Both the position numbers and the translations under genes were made by a program. A DNA stretch of 64,000 nucleotides from Rhodospirillaceae bacterium (GTDB lineage Bacteria; Pseudomonadota; Alphaproteobacteria; MPNO01; UBA2964), in the NCBI GenBank assembly GCA_002712335.1, contig PATI01000069.1, forward strand, positions 1 through 64,000, read 5' to 3'. The notes beneath the pieces are model-generated. The model was not told the DNA's origin. It did not search any database and saw only the letters and a list, made by a program, of their open reading frames with translations. This document shows positions 17,557-26,290 of this stretch, one piece after another. How positions within the stretch are numbered: the stretch's first letter is position 1; the number at the start of each line of letters is the position of its first letter.

Positions 17557-18453
17557 ATGTATTTTAGCAATAGTAAAAAAGCCGGTTTGTGTTTCCTTGT
17601 TGTTGGCATCTTTTCTTATGGTTGGTTGTGGCCTGTCATGTCTCTGGGGGTCAATTTTATACCCCCGCTTTGGTTTGCGACGACCAGAGTATTTTTTGGC
17701 GCTCTTGTACTTATGACAATTCTAGCGGTGCGTGGAGAGTTGAAAATGCCCACGAGGGCGGATTTGCCGGCTATTTTAAGTGTTGGTATTTGCATGATGG
17801 GGCTCTACGTGTCACTTGTTCACACTGCAATGATATTTATTCCTGCTGGGCGCGGTGCACTACTAGGATACTCGACTCCATTGTGGGTTGCTCCAGCTGC
17901 GGTTCTGCTATTTCGAGAGAAAATGAATCTCATGAGGGCAAGCGGAGTAATTCTCGGTCTCAGCGGTTTGACGGTGTTGTTTAACCCGGTTGAACTAAAC
18001 TGGTCGGATAAAAATGCTTGGATGGGTAGCGGTATGTGCATTCTTGCCGCTATTTCTTGGTCAGTAGCAATACTCCAAATGCGTAATCATGAATGGCATC
18101 TTACTCCCCTACAATTAGGTCCATGGCAGCTACTTCTGGCAACCGCCGTGACTCTTCCGTTTTCTATCTGGGTTGAGGATTATCGCTCTCCATTGTGGTC
18201 CATAGAACTTTACGGATTACTTCTTTACGGGGGTGCGATAGGAACGGCACTAGGAATGTGGTGTATAGCGTCCGCCATCCAGAGGCTGGGAGCTTTGACT
18301 ACATCGGTGGGACTTCTGGGAGGCCCCCTGATAGCAATTACAACAAGTGTTTTATTTCTGGGTGAGATAATGACATTAACCCTAAGCGGTGGCTTGGTTC
18401 TTATTTTGGGTGGGATTGCACTTGTAACTATTGGAGAATATAGAAACAAATAG
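17557..18453 (+). CDS. EamA/DMT-superfamily permease
   Basis: Inner-membrane transporter of about ten hydrophobic segments in 298 aa, with the two-fold EamA layout: a first half ending near FREKMNLMRASGVILGLSGL and a second half with FLGEIMTLTLSGGLVLILGG. The export substrate (amino acids, metabolites or drugs) cannot be told from sequence. The 237-bp region between this gene and the divergent helicase contains nothing I can identify. The start at ATG 17557 puts the first membrane segment at residues about 10-30. Confidence 0.85.
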   Translation: MYFSNSKKAGLCFLVVGIFSYGWLWPVMSLGVNFIPPLWFATTRVFFGALVLMTILAVRGELKMPTRADLPAILSVGICMMGLYVSLVHTAMIFIPAGRGALLGYSTPLWVAPAAVLLFREKMNLMRASGVILGLSGLTVLFNPVELNWSDKNAWMGSGMCILAAISWSVAILQMRNHEWHLTPLQLGPWQLLLATAVTLPFSIWVEDYRSPLWSIELYGLLLYGGAIGTALGMWCIASAIQRLGALTTSVGLLGGPLIAITTSVLFLGEIMTLTLSGGLVLILGGIALVTIGEYRNK

Positions 18454-18515
18454 ATTGGGACTTTTCAGTGTGCTAACCTAATACCCTTAAATAAATATTA
18501 TATTGGAGGTGTGGG

Positions 18516-19037
18516 ATGCCATTTTTTCCATCGCTGCCAGAGAATGCTGGCGTGAGAAAATTATGGGAAATTTTTAATCCAGAGGCTCATAAAGGGTTGC
18601 AAAAATTTTCCCGCGCATTTATGAGACGCGAAGGGATGCTATCTGTTGCAGAAAAAGAACTGATTGCAGCCTATGTGTCGCAGCTTAATGACTCCGAGTA
18701 TTGTTTTGCGGGACATTCTCGCGTTGCAATAAATCTTGGATCAGATCCGACGATTTTTGAACCCTTATCGAAAAGTATCGATGGAACTCCAATACGCGAA
18801 GAGCTGAAGCCTCTTCTGAAATTTGTGAAAATTTTGACACTTACCCCCTCAAAAATTACCAAGAAAGATGCTGATGCTGTCTTGGATGCCGGCTGGGATG
18901 AACAATCATTTCACGAGGCAATAATTGTATGTGCACGTTTTGCAATGATGAATCGCATAACCCTTGGGCACGGTTTGATCGTTGATGAAGAAAGGCGTGA
19001 AAATGACGCCCTTAACATGAATTATGGGGCTAGCTGA
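18516..19037 (+). CDS. AhpD/carboxymuconolactone decarboxylase-like protein
   Basis: All-helical CMD/AhpD-fold protein of 173 aa, similar to 'peroxidase-related' proteins. The core helix reads SVAEKELIAAYVSQLNDSEYC followed by FAGHSR: this keeps the downstream Cys and His of the CxxC...H redox motif, but the first Cys is replaced (SEYC), so two-Cys peroxidase chemistry is doubtful. A good GGAGGT ribosome binding site (18505-18510) precedes ATG 18516. Its end overlaps the next gene (SDR start at 19024) by 14 nt, implying an operon and perhaps a shared pathway. Function unknown beyond the fold. Confidence 0.75.
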   Translation: MPFFPSLPENAGVRKLWEIFNPEAHKGLQKFSRAFMRREGMLSVAEKELIAAYVSQLNDSEYCFAGHSRVAINLGSDPTIFEPLSKSIDGTPIREELKPLLKFVKILTLTPSKITKKDADAVLDAGWDEQSFHEAIIVCARFAMMNRITLGHGLIVDEERRENDALNMNYGAS

Positions 19038-19887
19038 TTTGTCAACATTTCCAATTCCTAAAATCTCTCTCGATGGTCGTGTTGTCATCATGACTGGCGG
19101 TGACAGGGGGTTGGGCTTTTCAATGGCGACGGCACTAATGAGATGTGGCGCGCGCCTAGTCATTGCTTCAAATGATTCAGATGCATGCACTCAGGCATCT
19201 AGAGAACTTGATAAACTCGCAGGCGCCCAGTGTTCTCTTGCGGTTACGACCGATATTTTGTGTTTAGATCAATGTCGTCACGCGGTCCAACGGGCTGTCG
19301 AAGTATTTGGCCAGTGTGATGTTCTGTTTAATAATGCCCGACGTTTTATGCGTGGACCAGGTTTACCTCCGCAGGGTAACTCGTTGCCCTTTTACGAAAC
19401 AAACCCGGATATCTATAAACAAACCGTTCAGGTCAATGTAATTGGAACTTTCTTTATGGCGCGGGCCGCCGTCGAGCATTTTCGTACTAAGGGGTCAGGA
19501 AAAATAATCAATGTTTCAACGTCAAGGCGAAATTTTTCAGGGCCACGAAACTCCCCGTATGGTGTTACCAAGGCGGCAATTGAATCAGAGACTTTGATTT
19601 GGGCTAGAGACCTTGATGGTTCGGGAATTACTGTTAATTCGTTGTTGCCAGGAGGGTCGGCGGATGCTGACCCTAACAGACCAAAGAGCCCCGATAAGAT
19701 ACTTTTGCCTGTTGATGTTATGGATCCATTAGCAGTCTGGCTTGCTTCAAACCAGTCCGATTCAGCGAACGGTTGTCGTTACGTTGGAAAATTATGGGAT
19801 CCGGATCTGATGCCAGATGACGCCGCAGAAGGTGCTCGGGAAGAGCCAGTTTTCGTGGAACAACAAACAGCATCAACTGATACATAG
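19024..19887 (+). CDS. SDR-family oxidoreductase
   Basis: NAD(P)-dependent short-chain dehydrogenase/reductase, 287 aa. The cofactor motif MTGGDRGLGFSMA lies near residue 21, NNARRF in the middle, and the catalytic Ser (INVSTSRR) and Y-x-x-x-K (SPYGVTKAA) follow. The start codon lies inside the 3' end of the AhpD-like gene (14-nt overlap), indicating translational coupling. The protein resembles the SDR at 54102-54971 in layout: same FYEGNP/FYETNP stretch, SKSRSS/STSRRN serine region and an APGG/LPGG loop. Substrate is unknown. It converges on the acyl-CoA dehydrogenase gene, whose stop is 6 nt away. Confidence 0.87.
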   Translation: MGLADLSTFPIPKISLDGRVVIMTGGDRGLGFSMATALMRCGARLVIASNDSDACTQASRELDKLAGAQCSLAVTTDILCLDQCRHAVQRAVEVFGQCDVLFNNARRFMRGPGLPPQGNSLPFYETNPDIYKQTVQVNVIGTFFMARAAVEHFRTKGSGKIINVSTSRRNFSGPRNSPYGVTKAAIESETLIWARDLDGSGITVNSLLPGGSADADPNRPKSPDKILLPVDVMDPLAVWLASNQSDSANGCRYVGKLWDPDLMPDDAAEGAREEPVFVEQQTASTDT

Positions 19888-19893
19888 AGTTTC

Positions 19894-21054
19894 TTAGGGT
19901 AATCCCAGAACTCTTTTCGCAGTAATATTGCGCTGAATTTCGCTCGATCCAGCATAAATGGTTATACGACGAACTTCACGCCACAAAACAGATACGTCTA
20001 CGGGGCCTTCTTCTGTCTCGATTGGATCTAAGTCAGCGGCATGTTCCCTCGCGGCTTCAAACATTAAATCCGAAATGCGTTGGATATTTTCTGTAGCAAC
20101 AATTTTCATGAAAGAAGAGCCCGCTCCGATATCCATTCCAGCTTTGGCCTGTTGAACTGCATGCGAGAAAACTGCCGATTGGGCAAGAACGTCTAGCTCT
20201 AAGCTTACAATTTTATCCTGAAAAATGGGATTATTGATAGCTCCTGTTGCATTTGCGACACGCTCTAATTTATTCAGGCATTGCAGTGCCATTTGGGGGT
20301 TGGCATTTCCAATGCGCTCAGATGCCAGCAAAGCTTTAGCTACAGACCAACCATCATTCAGTTCTCCAACGAGATTTCCAATCGGAATTCTAACATCATC
20401 AAAAAAAACCTCCGCGAATTCCTCATCATCTGCTATTGTCTTGATTGGGCGGATAGTAATACCGGCGGTTTTCAGGTTAATTAGTACCATTGAAATTCCC
20501 GCTTGTTTTTTTGGCGCATTGGGGTCCGTCCGTATGAGGGCGTACATCCAATCAGCAAAATGACCCCCGGTAGTCCAAATTTTCTGTCCATTAATAACGA
20601 TCTCATTACCATCAACATCACCGCGGGTTTTGAGGCTTGCAAGGTCAGAGCCGGATCCTGGCTCTGAATAGCCCTGACACCACATAACGTCGCCAGATAG
20701 CATTCCAGGTAGGTGGTCAGATTTTTGTTTCTCCGTGCCGTGACGCATTAAAATAGGTCCAATATGCCCCAACGCCTGACGGGAGAGAATTGGGGCCCCT
20801 GCATGTCCTAACTCTTCTTGGAGGATAAGCTGTTCAGAGATACTTGCCTCCATACCACCATATTCTTTGGGCCAGTGAGGCGCGATCCATCCTTGCTTAT
20901 AAAGTTTAAAATGCCATGGTTGGATCAGATCTCGGGGTGGGCGTGTCGACCAGCCGCGAAGATTGTCAGGGAGGTTTTGGGCTAACCAGCTCCTAACTTC
21001 AGATCTAAACTGGGCGTCCTCTGGACTGTCTACAAGAAAACTAAAAGAAGTCAT
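19894..21054 (-). CDS. Acyl-CoA dehydrogenase
   Basis: FAD-dependent alpha,beta-dehydrogenation of an acyl-CoA; electrons pass to ETF. Family motifs: CQGYSEPGSGSDLASL and INGQKIWTTGGHFADW in the middle domain, and the C-terminal IYAGSSEIQRNITAKRVLG. The position that carries the catalytic Glu in MCAD (YEG) is Ala here (YAG), so the base, if any, lies elsewhere, as in long-chain or heteromeric relatives. The gene is the last of a reverse-strand unit thiolase - OB protein - dehydrogenase with gaps of only a few nucleotides. It may work with the second dehydrogenase at 25003-26193 (see findings). Length 386 aa. Confidence 0.88.
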   Translation of the reverse strand: MTSFSFLVDSPEDAQFRSEVRSWLAQNLPDNLRGWSTRPPRDLIQPWHFKLYKQGWIAPHWPKEYGGMEASISEQLILQEELGHAGAPILSRQALGHIGPILMRHGTEKQKSDHLPGMLSGDVMWCQGYSEPGSGSDLASLKTRGDVDGNEIVINGQKIWTTGGHFADWMYALIRTDPNAPKKQAGISMVLINLKTAGITIRPIKTIADDEEFAEVFFDDVRIPIGNLVGELNDGWSVAKALLASERIGNANPQMALQCLNKLERVANATGAINNPIFQDKIVSLELDVLAQSAVFSHAVQQAKAGMDIGAGSSFMKIVATENIQRISDLMFEAAREHAADLDPIETEEGPVDVSVLWREVRRITIYAGSSEIQRNITAKRVLGLP

Positions 21055-21060
21055 CAGTGA

Positions 21061-21477
21061 TTATTCATCCGGTTCAAAAGCGAAATATTCAAAATCTTCA
21101 TTTATTTTATCCCAGCAAAGACGTACAGGCATACCAATTTTCACATCCTCGCTAGAGCAATTGTGAAGCAGGCTCATCAACCTTACGCCTTCCTCCAATT
21201 CTACTGCTGCGATTAAATAGGGTTCTTTTCCTTCAAAGCCTCTGGCTGGGATTACCGTTTCAGTAAATGAATAAATGGTTCCTTTCCCAGAGATCTCCTG
21301 CCAAATCAGATTTTGTTTTCCGGTATGAACACTTAGACCTCGCGGATAAAACTGATATTTTTTGGCTACAGGATCGTACTGAAGAAGAAACTTGTGCTCA
21401 TTTATCGCATCCCAGAACGGGTTTGTTATATTAGTGGGAGTAGGAGCCGGTCGAGGCTTTTTATCGCTTTTAGCCAT
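21061..21477 (-). CDS. DUF35/OB-fold protein, thiolase partner, zinc-ribbon cysteines missing
   Basis: Small (138 aa) protein of the Zn-ribbon/OB-fold (DUF35) type that binds acyl-CoA and accompanies SCP2-type thiolases. Visible: an N-terminal helix FWDAINEHKFLLQY, the YPRG turn that normally lies inside the zinc ribbon, then OB strands GKGTIYSFTETVIP and AAVELEEGVRLMSLLHN. The four Cys that usually flank YPR are absent (DPVAKKYQFYPRGLSVHTG), so no zinc site is expected. The start is ATG 21477 (MAKSDKKPRP), overlapping the thiolase stop as TAATG; the longer ORF from 21552 lies within the thiolase. Coupled translation with the thiolase supports a complex. Confidence 0.8.
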   Translation of the reverse strand: MAKSDKKPRPAPTPTNITNPFWDAINEHKFLLQYDPVAKKYQFYPRGLSVHTGKQNLIWQEISGKGTIYSFTETVIPARGFEGKEPYLIAAVELEEGVRLMSLLHNCSSEDVKIGMPVRLCWDKINEDFEYFAFEPDE

Positions 21478-22658
21478 TATCCTCTCTCTAGAATTAACAC
21501 GGCGCTGGTGCCCCAGTTGCGGACATATGGAATAACCCCGATCCCGGTGCACATGGCAGTAGAGGGGGCATTCACCTGACGATCACCCGCTTCACCAAGC
21601 AGCTGGCGTATCGCTTCTATAAGGTTCAACTGCCCTCCCGCCAAGCCTGGTTGGCCTGCTGAAATTTGTCCACCGCCGGTGTTAATAGGAAAATTTCCCT
21701 TCGGTGATATATCCGTCGAAAGTAAAAAATCAGATCCTTCGCCGCGATGACAAAATCCAATCTGCTCGAGTTGCAACATTTCTGCAATTAAGAAATCATC
21801 ATAGGGGTGGAACATATCAATATCGTCCGTCGACATTCCAGCTTTTTGAAGTGCTTCTGGTCCCGCAATACCAAAACCAGTTTCGGTTATGTCTGGTAAT
21901 TGTTCATGAATATTAAAGTTTGTGAGCTCGGAATAAGAAATGGGATGGACAAAATTTTTAATTCCTAATTTTTTAGCTCTCTCGGTTGAAGTGATAATGA
22001 TTGCATTTGCACCGTCACAGGGCATGACGGAATCTAGTAATCTTAAAGGAGTAGACACCATGCGAGCATTTAGGTAATCGTCAATAGTCATTGGTTTTCG
22101 AAGCCCTTCGACTGCAAAATCATTAACAATCGCACCATTTCTTTGGGTTACAGCGAGTTTACCTAAGGCTTCGAATTTTAGATCATACTGATACATGTAA
22201 CGATGCATTATCAGGCCAAACGCCCCAGGTGGGCCTTGGATCCCGGTTGGGTTGCGGAATTCTGAACGATATGATCGTTGGTCATCAACTCGTCGGGTTG
22301 TCGGCGCGGCGGCGGCAATTGATAGGACTGTTTCACAATAACCTGACTGGATAGCTGCGGCAGCACGGGCTACATTGCCAGGCATTGAAGCGCCGCCAAT
22401 GTCAGTTGTCTGGGTCCATGAGGTTTGAAGGCCTAAATGATCGCCAAGGTAATTCGACCAAAAATTATTACCAGCCTCGCTCGAGGGAAGGACAGTTGCG
22501 ATACCATCGATATCTTTGGTGCTAAGGCCCACGTATTCTAAAACTCTTGCAGTCGCCTCGGACGCAAGGTCATAAGTTGATCGTCCGGAACGACGAACAT
22601 TTTTTACTTCACCATAACCAATTATGGCTATGTCTTTGTTAGCAAGAGGGTTTAGCAT
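21477..22658 (-). CDS. Thiolase-family protein, SCP2/Ltp2-like, atypical catalytic residues
   Basis: Thiolase-fold protein of 393 aa. N-terminus IAIIGYGEVKN, middle TTDIGGASMPGNVARAAAAI, C-terminal part NTGGGQISAGQPGLAGGQL and STAMCTGIGVIPYVRN. The nucleophilic Cys expected in the GGAS region is not present, and the GHP motif reads GQP, so classical thiolysis by Cys/His seems impaired; only the C-terminal Cys remains. Such SCP2-type proteins with a DUF35 partner include the Ltp2 retro-aldolases of steroid side-chain degradation. The Tyr in HPYDDFLIAEMLQLEQ matches the YD(S/D)F Tyr region of that group. First gene of a three-gene reverse unit; divergent from the CoA ligase. Confidence 0.82.
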   Translation of the reverse strand: MLNPLANKDIAIIGYGEVKNVRRSGRSTYDLASEATARVLEYVGLSTKDIDGIATVLPSSEAGNNFWSNYLGDHLGLQTSWTQTTDIGGASMPGNVARAAAAIQSGYCETVLSIAAAAPTTRRVDDQRSYRSEFRNPTGIQGPPGAFGLIMHRYMYQYDLKFEALGKLAVTQRNGAIVNDFAVEGLRKPMTIDDYLNARMVSTPLRLLDSVMPCDGANAIIITSTERAKKLGIKNFVHPISYSELTNFNIHEQLPDITETGFGIAGPEALQKAGMSTDDIDMFHPYDDFLIAEMLQLEQIGFCHRGEGSDFLLSTDISPKGNFPINTGGGQISAGQPGLAGGQLNLIEAIRQLLGEAGDRQVNAPSTAMCTGIGVIPYVRNWGTSAVLILERG

Positions 22659-22728
22659 TTTTTTTCCGGATTATTAATCCCTACAATGCTAAAGTAAGCT
22701 CAGATACAATTCTGTCAATGGCCAGTGG

Positions 22729-22743
22729 CCCGTTGCAAACGGG
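22729..22743. promoter_or_regulatory. Small inverted repeat between divergent catabolic units
   Basis: CCCGTT-GCA-AACGGG lies in the 147-bp gap between the thiolase unit and the CoA ligase. It could be an operator for both promoters; no regulator gene is adjacent, and this is only a symmetry observation. Confidence 0.3.
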
Positions 22744-22805
22744 TTACGGCTGCGCGAAAATCGAAAAGCAAATTTATTTTTTTTAAGAAACAAGAAAGAA
22801 GCAAT

Positions 22806-24998
22806 ATGGGCGGAGATTCGACGAGCAAGGTTAATGCTCTGCTAAACCAGAAAAGCGTTGCCATACTTGGCGCACGCGAAAACCCTATGGACTGGACGGC
22901 ACGAATTTTTGCCAATTATAAGCGCTTTAAATTCACTGGTCCGGTTTGGCCAGTGAATCCGCGGTTTGAAGAAATTTGGGGAGTAAAATGTTATTCAAAT
23001 CTCACTGATCTTCCAGAAACACCAGATCATCTTGTAGTCATGCGTGCTGCTGCCTCTGTCACCGAAATTTTGCGTGAGGCGGCCGGTCTCGGCACTCGCA
23101 GCGCTACAATATACGCCTCAGGATTTTCTGAACTTGGAACAGATAAGGGGCGAGAACTTGAAGAAGAGCTTCGTTTAGTTGTTAAAGAAACTGGCTTGGC
23201 GGTGTGTGGACCTAATTGCCTCGGCAGTCTATCTGCAAAGGGGAAATCGTTGTCTCTCCCTGACGATCGGATCCGGGAGTTAGTTTCTGGTCCAGTCGCC
23301 ATGGTTGGACAAAGTGGAACCACCACACCAGGGATCGGGCGCACTTTGATAGATCGTGGCATTGACGTTGGTTATATTATTACCAGCGGAAACGAAGTGG
23401 GTTTAACAACGGCGGATTATATAAATTATTTTGTTGAAGATCCTGAAGTTAAGCTCGTGTTTTGTTTGATAGAGGCCGTTCGTAATTCACAGCAGTTTTT
23501 ATCAGCTTGCCGGCGCGCGCGAGACGCGGGTAAGCCTGTGGTTGCTTTAAAAATGGGTGTTTCAGAAGGAGGTCGTGCCGCAGCATTGGCACATACTGGA
23601 TCAATGGCAGGCTCAATTGAAGCGTTCGATGCAGTCGCGGGTGATGCCGGCGTCATACGGGTAGAAAGTGGTGATGCGGCAATCGATTTAATCGAATTAC
23701 TGGTTCATGCCGGCGTGCCGGAGAAAGATAATGTCGGAGTTTTAGTTTATTCGGGAGGTGTTCGGGGTCTATCACTCGATGCTGCGGATCGTTATGGGGT
23801 TCCATTGCCAGAGTATTCTTTTCAAGCAACTTCAAAGTTCAAGGAAATTTTAGGAGATGATTTACGGGTAACAAATCCTCTAGACGCTCCAGGTTTTATG
23901 AACCAAAAGCTTGAAACGATCATCGATATGGTTACGGCAATACAGAACGATTCAAATGTTGGAATGATTTTATTTCAGGAAGACTTGCCGCCGAGCGAGG
24001 GCATCAATGATGCTAATAAAAGGAGAACCAAGCGTGTGCTGGATACGATGATTGGTTTTCAGAAAAATTTTCTCAGCAAAGGTGGAAAGCCTATAGGGCT
24101 GATATCCCCGACATCTAGTGATTTAACGACATTTAGTAGGGAGGAACGAAAAAAATTTCCTAACATTCCAGTTCTAAACGAGCCAGATAGGGCCTTCAGG
24201 GCTCTTCGGTCCGCATTCAACTACAGAGATCGAATTCGAGATTCTAATAAAAATCCGAAATTGATTAAGCGTAAAAGTAGTAAAATAATTTTAGAATCAC
24301 TTAAGAATGTATCCAATAATGAACCGTTTGCACTTAACGAATTAAAGTCTAAAGAAATTATATCGTCTTACGGGCTCCAAATTCCGATTGAAAAGTTTGC
24401 AAAGACTACCAGCGAAGCAGAAAATTTTGCGAATGAAATTGGCTTTCCAGTAGTAGTGAAGGGTGTTTCTGCCGCTATGACCCATAAGTCTGATGCCGGA
24501 GCAGTTATTCTTAACATTGAAGATGCGACTGGGGTAAAGAGAGCATGTGAAATGATTGCGTTAAACGTTGAAAAGTTTGACCCGGCATTAAAGCTTGAGG
24601 GCTGGCTTATTGCTCAAGCTATACCAAAGGGTTTGCAGTTAGTTTTGGGTATTCAGAATGACCCCGAGATGGGCCCAGTTATTATGTTTGGCTTAGGAGG
24701 TGTGTGGTTAGAAATAATTAAAGATGTTTCATTTTGTAGCCCCGGTATGAGCCGTGCGCGCGCACAAAAGTTGATTTATGACACCCGTGCCGGGCAGATG
24801 GTCGATGGTTACCGAGGGAGTAATCCTTGTGATCGTGAAGCCATAATTGACGCCATTGTTGCGGTAGGTCGGTTAGCCGCTGATAACTCTGATACAATAG
24901 AGTCCGTCGATATTAATCCGTTCGTGGCAATGCCCGTCGGTGAGGGAGCTTTTGCTCTGGACGCTCTTGTTGTATTGAATGCAAAAAAGATAGACTAA
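22806..24998 (+). CDS. ADP-forming acyl-CoA synthetase (acetate-CoA ligase family)
   Basis: NDP-forming CoA ligase: makes an acyl-CoA from acid, CoA and ATP via a phosphohistidine. Domain order is CoA-binding Rossmann (about 10-140: SVAILGARENPMDW), two succinyl-CoA-synthetase-like flavodoxin domains with the presumed phosphohistidine region ALAHTGSMAGS near residue 260, and a C-terminal ATP-grasp (about 505-730: FPVVVKGVSAAMTHKSDAG). The start is set at ATG 22806 (MGGDSTSKV) after GAAAGAAG; the frame is open upstream to 22725 but those residues (MARCKRV...) are basic and unlike the family. An acyl-CoA dehydrogenase follows after 4 nt, same operon. Substrate unknown. Paralogue at 44108-46183. 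Confidence 0.88.
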   Translation: MGGDSTSKVNALLNQKSVAILGARENPMDWTARIFANYKRFKFTGPVWPVNPRFEEIWGVKCYSNLTDLPETPDHLVVMRAAASVTEILREAAGLGTRSATIYASGFSELGTDKGRELEEELRLVVKETGLAVCGPNCLGSLSAKGKSLSLPDDRIRELVSGPVAMVGQSGTTTPGIGRTLIDRGIDVGYIITSGNEVGLTTADYINYFVEDPEVKLVFCLIEAVRNSQQFLSACRRARDAGKPVVALKMGVSEGGRAAALAHTGSMAGSIEAFDAVAGDAGVIRVESGDAAIDLIELLVHAGVPEKDNVGVLVYSGGVRGLSLDAADRYGVPLPEYSFQATSKFKEILGDDLRVTNPLDAPGFMNQKLETIIDMVTAIQNDSNVGMILFQEDLPPSEGINDANKRRTKRVLDTMIGFQKNFLSKGGKPIGLISPTSSDLTTFSREERKKFPNIPVLNEPDRAFRALRSAFNYRDRIRDSNKNPKLIKRKSSKIILESLKNVSNNEPFALNELKSKEIISSYGLQIPIEKFAKTTSEAENFANEIGFPVVVKGVSAAMTHKSDAGAVILNIEDATGVKRACEMIALNVEKFDPALKLEGWLIAQAIPKGLQLVLGIQNDPEMGPVIMFGLGGVWLEIIKDVSFCSPGMSRARAQKLIYDTRAGQMVDGYRGSNPCDREAIIDAIVAVGRLAADNSDTIESVDINPFVAMPVGEGAFALDALVVLNAKKID

Positions 24999-25002
24999 TT
25001 AA

Positions 25003-26193
25003 ATGGAACTTGTTTTAAACGACGATCAGAAATTATTAAGAGAAAGTGCTGAAAAACTCGTGGAACGCTGTGGCGGTGCAGATAAACACCGTAATTTACG
25101 CAACACAGAACCAGGGTTTGATGACAGCCGCCTAAAAACTATATCCAAAGCGGGATGGTTATCTTTAATGGTCCCAGAAAAGTCAGGTGGGCTAGGCCTC
25201 GGTGTTACAGAACTCGCTCTAGTCTTAGAGCAAGCTGGAAGGGGCCTGTTAACCGAACCCGTTGCTGCTTTGGCCGCTGCGGCACGCGCGGTCGGAGTCG
25301 GTCAGGCCGCTACCGGAGCGGGTACAGAAGAGGCTCTAAATAAGGTGGTTGCAGGTGAAAATATTTTAATACCGGTCCTGCAGGATCCACTGGTACCCGA
25401 TGAGAAGCGTGAACGAATTTTTGCGGAACATTATCATTATGGATACCAACTGACTGGAGTACGTCGGGGTGTTCCGTTTTCAGATGCCGCTCATGGCTTT
25501 ATAGTTGATGCTAATACTTCTGACGGAATTATATTGATAATTGTTCCTCAAGATACCCGTGGCCTCAATATAAAAATATCGCGTTCGGTTGATGGTACAG
25601 CTCATGGTACACTGGAATTTACCGAAGCAACGCTCATGGCTGATGAATTACTGATTGCTGGAGTCAAGCACGGTGAGGCCCTTGCGGCAAATATTCATGA
25701 TCGAATTCTGTTGGGGGTTTCCGCTGAGATGCTCGGAGTTATGGAGCAAGCTCTGGAGCTCGCTACAAGTTACATGAAAACCCGTGAACAATTTGGTCGT
25801 CCGATTGGGAGTTTCCAAGCTCTGCAGCATCGTGCGGTGAATGATCACATAGAAATTGAGTTAACACGGTCACTTCTATATCAGGCCTGCGAAGCGTTTG
25901 ACTCAGGAAATGGTAATAGGGCAATGGTGGCCGCGGTGAAAACGAGGGCATCAGAGGCTGTTGTTTCAGTAACCAAATCCGTCATTCAGATGCATGGTGC
26001 TATCGGTTTTACCGATGAGTATGATGCTGGCCTATATTTGCGCCGGGCTATGACATTGGCTGCTCAATACGGCAATGCAGCAGAGCATAAGGAACGGTAT
26101 GCTATCCTTTCTCGTATGGATAAAGGCAAGGGTGGTTCCTCATCAAAAAGGCGTAAGCGTAAAAAGGTAAGAAAATCCATTTTTGCTAGTTAA
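25003..26193 (+). CDS. Acyl-CoA dehydrogenase-like protein with polybasic C-terminal tail
   Basis: ACAD-fold flavoprotein, 396 aa: N-terminal helical domain with GWLSLMVPEKSGGLGLG, C-terminal domain with SYMKTREQFGRPIGSFQALQH and QMHGAIGFTDEYDAGLYLRR. The usual catalytic Glu segment is replaced by QYGNAAEHKERY, as in subunits of heteromeric or CaiB-pathway-type ACADs that depend on a partner. The last ~25 residues (from KGKGGSSSKRRKRKKVRKS) are strongly basic and outside the family fold. It is 4 nt downstream of the ADP-forming CoA ligase. Likely acts on the CoA ester made by that ligase, perhaps together with the dehydrogenase at 19894-21054. Confidence 0.85.
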   Translation: MELVLNDDQKLLRESAEKLVERCGGADKHRNLRNTEPGFDDSRLKTISKAGWLSLMVPEKSGGLGLGVTELALVLEQAGRGLLTEPVAALAAAARAVGVGQAATGAGTEEALNKVVAGENILIPVLQDPLVPDEKRERIFAEHYHYGYQLTGVRRGVPFSDAAHGFIVDANTSDGIILIIVPQDTRGLNIKISRSVDGTAHGTLEFTEATLMADELLIAGVKHGEALAANIHDRILLGVSAEMLGVMEQALELATSYMKTREQFGRPIGSFQALQHRAVNDHIEIELTRSLLYQACEAFDSGNGNRAMVAAVKTRASEAVVSVTKSVIQMHGAIGFTDEYDAGLYLRRAMTLAAQYGNAAEHKERYAILSRMDKGKGGSSSKRRKRKKVRKSIFAS

Positions 26194-26290
26194 ATGATAG
26201 CTAAAGGAAACATTTACCAATTTTATCAGTTAATTTTACACACAAGATATTAGCAGATTCGGATATGATTAATTTAGTGAAGATCAGATA

